19,890 nucleotides of DNA, taken from assembly GCA_900546495.1 (NCBI GenBank), contig URDN01000046.1:1-19890 (forward strand), in the 5' to 3' direction. The position numbers were made by a program, and so were the translations under genes. Positions 16,044-19,890 of this stretch are shown piece after piece. Within the stretch, counting starts at the first letter, position 1. Every line of letters begins with the position of its first letter. The stretch comes from an uncultured Lachnospiraceae bacterium. Lineage in GTDB: Bacteria; Bacillota; Clostridia; Lachnospirales; Lachnospiraceae. Under the pieces are notes generated by a model. The model was not told the DNA's origin and made no database searches. It saw nothing but the letters and a program-made list of their open reading frames with translations.

Positions 16044-16053
16044 ATGATACAAT
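16025..16053 (+). promoter_or_regulatory. candidate promoter for the 37-residue protein gene
   Basis: TCCACA (16025-16030), 17 nt, TACAAT (16048-16053). The -35 is weak and lies inside the second palindrome, so a protein bound there would block it. Confidence 0.45.
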
Positions 16054-16081
16054 GCAATTCGGAAAGGGGGTGGTGTCTCCC

Positions 16082-16195
16082 TTGAATTACAAAGAGGCTA
16101 TTGTCGAAATAGTCGGAAAGATACACAGCGAACGCATCCTCAAGAGGATATACAAATTCGTGTTGTATCTATACACCCATGAGACTGGCAGTTGA
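16082..16195 (+). CDS. 37-residue phage-type small protein
   Basis: Taken from TTG 16082, 8 nt after a GGGGGTGG site; the longer frame from ATG 15998 would place coding sequence over the operators and promoter. The peptide is NYKEAIVEIVGKIHSERILK followed by RIYKFVLYLYTHETGS: an amphipathic helix plus an aromatic-rich helix. Similar short proteins are common beside repressors in Firmicutes prophages; the function is not known. A terminator overlaps its stop. Confidence 0.6.
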   Translation: MNYKEAIVEIVGKIHSERILKRIYKFVLYLYTHETGS

Positions 16196-16215
16196 AAGAC
16201 TGTCAGTCTTTTTTT
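16183..16215 (+). terminator. intrinsic terminator
   Basis: Arms GACTGGCAG and CTGTCAGTC (one G-U pair) followed by seven T's (16209-16215). An alternative 8-bp stem AAAGACTG/CAGTCTTT shares the same 3' arm. It ends the small-protein transcript and overlaps the 3' end of the convergent repressor gene. Confidence 0.85.
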
Positions 16216-16568
16216 GATGCAAATAAATCTATGATTCTTTGAAATGCTGCGATGTCCTCGTCGCTTGCCTCAAGTAGTGCCTTGAAAAGATTCTTGCGGG
16301 CATCGTCCTCACCTACCATGATGCGGTCAATTCTTTCGATGAAATCATCGTCAGTATCAACGAACATCTCACCATCACCAGTAGTCAACCATATATAATC
16401 AACATTAAATTCACGGCAGATTGATTTGACCATGTGTTCGGTGGCGTTCCGATTCCCGTTCTCAATATTAGAGATAGTGGATTTCGTAACACCTATTTTC
16501 TCGCCGAACTGTTCCATCGTCATTTTCAAAGTTTTTCGCAATTCTCTGATTCGTTCGCCTTGCGTCAT
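16203..16568 (-). CDS. XRE-family CI-like repressor
   Basis: A 121-residue protein with AGGAGGTG before the ATG. Residues 1-60 are a helix-turn-helix (RIRELRKTLKMTMEQFGEKI, then GVTKSTISNIENGNR) followed by YIWLTTGDGEMF, typical of short phage repressors of Gram-positive bacteria. The acidic C-terminal ~50 residues (DEDIAAFQRIIDLFASKKD) probably mediate dimer formation; no LexA-type protease domain is present. It faces the rightward operon across three matching operator repeats, which points to control of that operon and of itself. Confidence 0.9.
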   Translation of the reverse strand: MTQGERIRELRKTLKMTMEQFGEKIGVTKSTISNIENGNRNATEHMVKSICREFNVDYIWLTTGDGEMFVDTDDDFIERIDRIMVGEDDARKNLFKALLEASDEDIAAFQRIIDLFASKKD

Positions 16569-16594
16569 TTGGAATCACCTCCTCTGTTTTCTAA

Positions 16595-16623
16595 AGCATA
16601 CCACCGAAAAAGACAAAAATCAA
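16595..16623 (-). promoter_or_regulatory. promoter of the CI-like repressor
   Basis: On the minus strand TTGATT (16618-16623), 17 nt, TATGCT (16595-16600), with a TG extension before the -10. The first operator repeat (16631-16645) sits just upstream of its -35. Confidence 0.6.
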
Positions 16624-16630
16624 TAAAAAA

Positions 16631-16698
16631 GTTTTCAAACGCAACAAAAAAGAGTTGACAAAGTATTCAAACGGAATTACAATGTATTCAAACGAAAC
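16631..16698. promoter_or_regulatory. three 15-bp operator repeats
   Basis: GTTTTCAAACGCAAC (16631-16645), GTATTCAAACGGAAT (16663-16677) and GTATTCAAACGAAAC (16684-16698). Spacings are 32 and 21 bp. The second fills the spacer of the rightward promoter and the third follows its -10, the layout of repressor operators. Confidence 0.8.
16655..16683 (+). promoter_or_regulatory. rightward promoter of the capsid operon
   Basis: TTGACA (16655-16660), 17-nt spacer, TACAAT (16678-16683): nearly perfect SigA promoter embedded in the operator repeats. It would be strong when not repressed. Confidence 0.88.
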
Positions 16699-16717
16699 GG
16701 ACAGGAGGTACAAAACA

Positions 16718-17134
16718 ATGATGAAATCCGAATTTGAAAACCTTGCAGGTAGAGAAGTAACAGACGAACAGTACAGAGCAATCGAAACATTATACATGAG
16801 CAGCAACCTTGAAAAAACAGAATTTGTGAAAAGCATGAAACCAATACTCAAGAACATCCCGCAGCCGGAAAAGAAGAAAGACATCAAAAGAATGGTAGTG
16901 AGAGACCGGAGCGGTTACAGAAAAAAACCGAACGGATGCTATTACCATATCGAATATGTTGAATTGGTAGACATAGACATCAAAACGGGAAAATACATCA
17001 TCAAGCCACTTGAGGAAAAAGATTTTGAGAAACTGGCAAAAGACGGACATGATTTGAATTTAGACACATGGTTTGATTTCGATTATGAGGATTGCATCGA
17101 CGAAAAGAAAAAGCCGATTGAACTGAATTATTAA
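16718..17134 (+). CDS. phage protein of unknown function, early gene of the rightward operon
   Basis: A 138-residue protein; the start is ATG 16718 (or 16721) 9 nt after AGGAGG (16703-16708); an upstream in-frame TTG at 16655 is the -35 itself. The first 40 residues (KSEFENLAGREVTDEQYRAI, then ETLYMSSNLEKTEFVKSM) recall a domain common in Firmicutes phages and integrative elements. The C-terminal part (PNGCYYHIEYVELVDIDIKT) is unrecognised. As the first gene after the repressed promoter it may be an early regulator or DNA-metabolism accessory. Confidence 0.75.
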   Translation: MMKSEFENLAGREVTDEQYRAIETLYMSSNLEKTEFVKSMKPILKNIPQPEKKKDIKRMVVRDRSGYRKKPNGCYYHIEYVELVDIDIKTGKYIIKPLEEKDFEKLAKDGHDLNLDTWFDFDYEDCIDEKKKPIELNY

Positions 17135-17141
17135 AGCCGAA

Positions 17142-17162
17142 ACGGGGCAGCAGTCGCCCCGT
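17142..17162 (+). repeat. GC-rich hairpin before the capsid gene
   Basis: Perfect 7-bp arms ACGGGGC/GCCCCGT around AGCAGTC, lying in the 38-nt gap before the capsid start and not followed by a T-run. The next bases can also fold (AGTGTC/GACACT) with the capsid ATG in the loop. Confidence 0.6.
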
Positions 17163-17172
17163 CAGTGTCCGG

Positions 17173-18168
17173 ATGGCAACCGACACTCTGACGATGGCAA
17201 GCCGAAAGACATCGTTCAGCGATACCGTGGGAAACATGGCAGACATCAAGGTGTACAAGGATGCACTCACATCCGACACAACCGCAGGAAGTGAGGGAGA
17301 GGTCGGAATCGGCGTGACAATTCCGGAGGACATCAGAACAGACATTATCGAGTTGCGTCGTTCATCCGACAACCTTGAACAGTATGTCAATGTCGAGGGC
17401 GTAACAACTAAGACAGGAACACGAAACATTGAGGTTGATGCAGAATCAACACCATTTGACAATGTTGACGAGGCTGCGGATTTTCCGGAGATGGACGAAC
17501 CGGAATTTTTACCGATTGAGTACAAGGTAAAGAAAAAGGGTGGAATCCTCAAGATGACAGCAGAGTTACTTGAGGACACAGCATCCAACATCATGGCATA
17601 CATCAACAAATGGATTGCCAAGAAAACAAAGGCAACCCGTAACGCAATGATTCTCAAGGTACTCAATGAGATGACAAAAGGGAAAGAGGTCACAGTCGAG
17701 AACCTTGACAGCCTCAAGGACATTTTCAACGAGCAGTTAGACCCTGCAATCGCTGACAATGCAGTTGTTATCACAAATCAGAGCGGTTTCAACTACCTTG
17801 ACAAGTTAAAGGATAAAGACGGCAACTATATTTTACAGAAAGACCCGACACAGCAGACAAAGGGAAAGATGCTTTTCGGTGAATATCCTATCATCAAATT
17901 ATCAAAGAAAACTCTTGCATCCGAGAAGATTATGAACACCGATGGTCACACAATCGACGGGTACAAGCATCCTATTTTCTGCGGTGACTTAAAAGAGGCA
18001 GTCACACTCTTTGACAGAAATGTCCTCACAATCGACCTCAATGACAAAGGTGCGGGTTTATGGGATAAGGACATGACCGGAATCAAGGTGCGTGACCGAT
18101 TCGATGTGCAGCCTGTTGACAAGGGAGCAGTCATCAAGGGTCAGATCACAGAAGTTATCAACGGGTAA
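17173..18168 (+). CDS. HK97-fold major capsid protein
   Basis: A 331-residue phage major capsid protein. The HK97-type core is visible as VTIPEDIRTDIIELRRSSDN, then NIEVDAESTPFDNVDEAADF, PEMDEPEFLPIEYKVKKKGG (spine helix follows), TASNIMAYINKWIAKKTKAT, and VITNQSGFNYLDKLKDKDGN, IILQ-type loop and A-domain strands to the end. The N-terminal scaffold (delta) domain removed by a protease in larger versions is very short here, about 45 residues, and no protease gene is present. There is no clear ribosome site before ATG 17173 or the alternative ATG 17194. It normally assembles the head; here it has only a connector beside it. Confidence 0.9.
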   Translation: MATDTLTMASRKTSFSDTVGNMADIKVYKDALTSDTTAGSEGEVGIGVTIPEDIRTDIIELRRSSDNLEQYVNVEGVTTKTGTRNIEVDAESTPFDNVDEAADFPEMDEPEFLPIEYKVKKKGGILKMTAELLEDTASNIMAYINKWIAKKTKATRNAMILKVLNEMTKGKEVTVENLDSLKDIFNEQLDPAIADNAVVITNQSGFNYLDKLKDKDGNYILQKDPTQQTKGKMLFGEYPIIKLSKKTLASEKIMNTDGHTIDGYKHPIFCGDLKEAVTLFDRNVLTIDLNDKGAGLWDKDMTGIKVRDRFDVQPVDKGAVIKGQITEVING

Positions 18169-18174
18169 TATGGC

Positions 18175-18199
18175 AGCAGGGCGGTGAATCCGTCCTGCT
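18175..18199 (+). repeat. hairpin between capsid and connector genes
   Basis: Arms AGCAGGGCGG and CCGTCCTGCT (10 bp, one G-T pair) around TGAAT, starting 6 nt after the capsid stop. There is no T-run. Like the hairpin before the capsid gene it contains a GGCAGCAG sequence at its base. Confidence 0.6.
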
Positions 18200-18218
18200 A
18201 TTGAAAGCAGGTGAGAAC

Positions 18219-18527
18219 ATGACGGATGAAGAAAAAGAGAAGTACAGAGGCGGTCTGATTGCTACATGCAAGACATATTGTCACATCGACTATGATGACG
18301 ACATCGAAATCCTTGAATTGATGCTTGACACGACACTGGATGAAATGACGGAACTGATTCCGAATTTCGACCGGAACAACCTCACAAGCCGTCAAAAACT
18401 GCTTGCATTTATGTCCGTGAAAGAACTGTACGACAACCGTGACAAGTACCGGAGCGACACGAAAACGCTATCCGCTGCCGTTTCCTCCATGCTATTGAAA
18501 GAAATATACGGAGGTGCAGCAGAATGA
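18219..18527 (+). CDS. gp6-like head-tail connector protein
   Basis: A 102-residue all-helical protein, start ATG 18219 behind AGGTGA (a TTG at 18201 is less likely as it sits in the hairpin). Text such as ATCKTYCHIDYDDDIEILEL and LLAFMSVKELYDNRDKYRSD matches the gp6/DNA-packaging connector family of siphophages, which forms a ring under the portal. Position directly after the capsid gene is canonical. Without a portal here it would need a helper's head. Its stop overlaps the next ATG (ATGA). Confidence 0.85.
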   Translation: MTDEEKEKYRGGLIATCKTYCHIDYDDDIEILELMLDTTLDEMTELIPNFDRNNLTSRQKLLAFMSVKELYDNRDKYRSDTKTLSAAVSSMLLKEIYGGAAE

Positions 18528-18604
18528 CAGGCAGAATCAAGATAATTCGCAAGACAACAAGTGTTGTTGACGGTAGACGACAGCAGGAGGAAAAACGAGG
18601 ATAA
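18524..18604 (+). CDS. 26-codon frame, probable N-terminal part of a frameshifted gene
   Basis: The ATG overlaps the connector stop and follows GGAGGTG by 7 nt, so it is well placed for coupled translation. The frame (MTGRIKIIRKTTSVVDG...) ends after 26 codons at TAA 18602. Removing one A from the A5 run at 18591-18595 would join it smoothly to the SH3-like frame. The start also resembles head-tail adaptor N-termini, so a deletion junction is an alternative. Confidence 0.55.
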   Translation: MTGRIKIIRKTTSVVDGRRQQEEKRG

Positions 18605-18923
18605 GGCGACAAATCCACCAACCGAACAGGAAAACGGCGAAAATGGGGCGAATACAGAGCCGGACAAGGCAACAGAGGAACAGCAGGAGGACAAGGTCAT
18701 CATTCCGCAGGGAAAAATGAGGGTGACAGTCATTTGCGACGGTTCACTCAATATCAGACGTTCGGCAGCGTGGGGCAATGACAACATCTGCGGTCGTGCT
18801 ATCAGAGGACAGTCATATTATGTGAAAGAGATTCATGTTGTAGACGGAAAGAAGATGGTCAGAACAATCGGCGACCTTTACCTCTCCGGAGAATCCGAGC
18901 ATGTACAGTTCGAGCAGTTATAA
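18561..18923 (+). CDS. SH3-like domain protein, probably frameshifted at its start
   Basis: A 120-codon frame opened by GTG 18561 with no ribosome site, so it is probably the rest of the 18524 frame. Residues ~15-45 are a Glu/Asn/Gln/Pro-rich linker. Residues ~52-118 look like a bacterial SH3-type fold (VTVICDGSLNIRRSAAWGND and GRAIRGQSYYVKEIHVVDGK). Such domains occur in endolysins and in small phage proteins; no catalytic domain is attached. It is the last gene of the rightward operon. Confidence 0.6.
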   Translation: MLLTVDDSRRKNEDKATNPPTEQENGENGANTEPDKATEEQQEDKVIIPQGKMRVTVICDGSLNIRRSAAWGNDNICGRAIRGQSYYVKEIHVVDGKKMVRTIGDLYLSGESEHVQFEQL

Positions 18924-18943
18924 AAAATAAGGACATAAAAAAG

Positions 18944-18973
18944 AGGACGACACCCATTTCCGGATGTCGTCCT
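18944..18973 (-). terminator. terminator of the hicAB transcript (possibly bidirectional)
   Basis: Perfect 9-bp arms AGGACGACA/TGTCGTCCT. On the minus strand it is followed by a T-run (A's at 18937-18942), so it ends hicAB. The plus-strand side has only a weak T-tract but could also stop the capsid operon. Confidence 0.82.
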
Positions 18974-18988
18974 TGTGTTATAATGAAT

Positions 18989-19390
18989 TTATGAATGTGC
19001 TTGAAGTTTGGCAATCAATGCATCCTGCAAAACTTTTGAATAATTGATACCGTAATTTTCACATGCAGTATTAAGCCACGCAGGAATGCTCAAAGTTTTC
19101 TTGACTGCCTTGTCATTGTATGCACGGGCGTATTCGTCAAGGTTGACACAAATCAAATTGACAAGTGCTGCGTCCTCGTCTTTTTCGACTGCATCAATAG
19201 GAGTTGGAGCGGGGAGAACCTCACCATCACGCAAAGATGTGAACAAATACTGACCGCAAGCCTCTTGAGCCATTGCGAAAGCATCCGCAAGATTATCCCC
19301 GTATGTTGCTAAATCATTGAGGTCGGGGAATATAACAGAATATTTTCCGTCGTCCTCCGGATAAAAAACAGCAGGATAAATATAATTCAT
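18989..19390 (-). CDS. hicB: HicB-family antitoxin
   Basis: A 133-residue protein starting at ATG 19390 behind AAAGGAG; a longer in-frame start is not needed. The N-terminal domain (YPAVFYPEDDGKYSVIFPDL, then ATYGDNLADAFAMAQEACGQ) is the degenerate RNase-H-like HicB fold that blocks the toxin. The C-terminal ~40 residues (VKKTLSIPAWLNTACENYGI) form a ribbon-helix-helix that binds DNA. It follows hicA by 34 nt, the usual order. It should neutralise HicA and repress the pair through the dyads at 19641-19684. Confidence 0.93.
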   Translation of the reverse strand: MNYIYPAVFYPEDDGKYSVIFPDLNDLATYGDNLADAFAMAQEACGQYLFTSLRDGEVLPAPTPIDAVEKDEDAALVNLICVNLDEYARAYNDKAVKKTLSIPAWLNTACENYGINYSKVLQDALIAKLQAHS

Positions 19391-19416
19391 GATAACGCTC
19401 CTTTCTTTTAATGGGT

Positions 19417-19440
19417 GGCAGGTCTCATTTGAGACCCGCC
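19417..19440 (-). repeat. hairpin between hicA and hicB
   Basis: On the minus strand GGCGGGTCTC/GAGACCTGCC (10 bp, one G-T pair) with loop AAAT. It spans the hicA stop codon. No T-run follows, so it is more likely an mRNA stability or translation element than a terminator. Confidence 0.55.
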
Positions 19441-19607
19441 TGTTTGAGTATGGAGTTGACAACCCTTTGAGGAATGTCGCCCCGATGATTTGGGATTGTA
19501 ACTTTTCCCGTTTTGGTTGGATGCTTGTATTGATGATGTGAACCTCTCACATCTACCAGTTCCCAACCGTCATTGAGGACTATTTTTTCAATTTCTCGAA
19601 ATCTCAT
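19425..19607 (-). CDS. hicA: HicA-family mRNA interferase toxin
   Basis: A 60-residue dsRBD-like toxin. The start is ATG 19607 with AGGAGG (19619-19624) 11 nt upstream; the longer frame from 19643 would run over the promoter -10. The active-site histidine is in the GSHH motif (VRGSHHQYKHPTK), followed by TIPNHRGDIPQRVVNSILKQ, which is the typical family end. It cleaves mRNA when free of HicB. Located beside attR, it fits an addiction role for the element. Confidence 0.93.
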   Translation of the reverse strand: MRFREIEKIVLNDGWELVDVRGSHHQYKHPTKTGKVTIPNHRGDIPQRVVNSILKQAGLK

Positions 19608-19633
19608 TTGTATTGTTTCCTCCTTACAAGTAT

Positions 19634-19662
19634 ATAATAACACGTATAATACGTAATGTCAA
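19634..19662 (-). promoter_or_regulatory. hicAB promoter
   Basis: Minus-strand TTGACA (19657-19662), 17-nt spacer, TATTAT (19634-19639). One 15-bp operator arm fills the spacer. Confidence 0.88.
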
Positions 19663-19684
19663 TAGAAAATACGTATTATACGTG
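19641..19684. promoter_or_regulatory. hicAB operator dyads
   Basis: CACGTATAATACGTA (19641-19655) and its exact reverse complement TACGTATTATACGTG (19670-19684). Each contains a 13-bp palindrome ACGTAT-A/T-ATACGT. Centres are 29 bp apart. One lies in the promoter spacer and the other upstream of the -35. Confidence 0.85.
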
Positions 19685-19760
19685 AAAATATTCAAAATTA
19701 TAAGAGATAAATAATAATAAAACAATGGAAAAGTGTTTGAGAGAATATGCGTAAAAGACG

Positions 19761-19773
19761 GGTAACTGACAAA
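19761..19773. repeat. right arm-type site
   Basis: GGTAACTGACAAA matches the left repeat GGTAACTAACAAA (13550-13562) in 12 of 13 positions and lies 38 bp inside attR. It is the fourth member of the proposed integrase arm-site set. Confidence 0.55.
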
Positions 19774-19811
19774 CAGTCAAAAAATGCCGTAAAATAGGCG
19801 TTCGGAGTTAT

Positions 19812-19823
19812 GCAAGCGATAAT
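19812..19823. repeat. attR core
   Basis: Exact copy of the 12-bp rpsI-end core. With the flanking bases it forms an imperfect dyad (GCAAGCGAT-A-ATCGACTGC, 7 of 9 pairs), as expected for paired core-type sites of a tyrosine recombinase. Host sequence is inferred to resume after it. Confidence 0.8.
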
Positions 19824-19856
19824 CGACTGCTCAGACTATATCAAAATGGTTCAAAA

Positions 19857-19884
19857 AGCCCGGAAAATCAAGGTTTTCCGGGCT
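19857..19884 (+). terminator. strong terminator, likely the displaced native rpsI terminator
   Basis: Perfect 11-bp arms AGCCCGGAAAA/TTTTCCGGGCT around TCAAGG, followed by TTTGCT. It lies 34 nt beyond attR, the distance expected for the original terminator behind rpsI. Confidence 0.85.
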
Positions 19885-19890
19885 TTTGCT

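Larger units (their letters stand above)
13427..19823. mobile_element. integrated phage-derived mini-element at the 3' end of rpsI
   Basis: Bounded by exact 12-bp direct repeats (13427-13438 and 19812-19823). It contains a complete tyrosine integrase next to the left end, integrase-arm-like repeats inside both ends, lysogeny-type regulators, an HK97-fold capsid gene, a head-tail connector, and a HicAB pair. It has no terminase, portal, protease, tail, lysis or replication gene. Integration into the 3' end of rpsI by tyrosine integrases is known for ICEs of Streptococcus. It could be a prophage remnant or a capsid-bearing satellite; the sequence alone does not decide. Confidence 0.85.

Noticed and set aside
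15998..16081. N-terminal extension of the 37-residue protein from ATG 15998
   Set aside because: It would encode across two perfect operator palindromes and the promoter; the TTG at 16082 has a good GGGGGTGG site.
17001..17774. 257-codon open frame on the minus strand over the capsid gene
   Set aside because: Antisense to a clear HK97 capsid gene, no ribosome site or recognisable motif.
17173..18168. Encapsulin nanocompartment instead of phage capsid
   Set aside because: Sequence segments match siphophage capsid proteins and a gp6-like connector follows directly; no cargo-enzyme gene is present.

Overview
The window reads as chromosome of a Gram-positive, low-to-medium GC anaerobe of the Clostridia, most likely a gut Lachnospiraceae. 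The grounds are strong AGGAGG ribosome sites, SigA-type promoters, a cobalamin-dependent radical SAM enzyme with a DUF4080-type tail, a VanW/G5-type envelope protein, and the Firmicutes gene order ecfA1-ecfA2-ecfT-truA-(phosphatase)-rplM-rpsI. The genus cannot be set from sequence reading alone.

Region 1 (1-13437) is host chromosome, with every gene on the + strand. A 46-bp intergenic repeat opens the window and recurs exactly at 4529-4574, with a decayed third copy at 5670-5712. Between the copies lie three overlapping or closely packed genes (radical SAM protein, DEDDh exonuclease, and a 34-residue membrane peptide), then a VanW-family envelope protein, then a PurM/HypE-like AIR-synthase-fold protein. 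Next comes a tightly packed unit of an Lrp/AsnC regulator, a class I aminotransferase and trmL. The ECF vitamin-transporter core ecfA1A2T follows, then truA, a histidine phosphatase, and rplM-rpsI behind a perfect-consensus promoter and a roughly 220-nt leader.

Region 2 (13438-19823) is a compact integrated element of about 6.4 kb inserted at the 3' end of rpsI. A 12-bp sequence covering the last codons and stop of rpsI is repeated exactly at 19812-19823. Integrase-arm-like direct repeats lie inside both ends, and a tyrosine integrase with its full catalytic set sits next to the left end. The element carries a ribbon-helix-helix protein, the integrase, a basic two-membrane-segment protein, two XRE regulators facing two separate operator clusters, and a phage protein of unknown role. 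A short rightward virion-type operon follows: an HK97-fold major capsid protein, a gp6-like head-tail connector and a frameshifted SH3-like protein. A HicA/HicB toxin-antitoxin pair lies at the right end. No terminase, portal, protease, tail, lysis or replication gene is present.

The element therefore looks either like a heavily deleted prophage kept by integrase and toxin-antitoxin functions, or like a minimal capsid-encoding satellite that depends on a helper phage. The orderly promoters, paired operators, terminators and intact integrase fit a maintained unit. The frameshift after the connector and the missing packaging genes fit decay. The original rpsI terminator seems to have been pushed about 6.4 kb downstream (19857-19884), with a replacement terminator carried at the element's left end (13467-13493).
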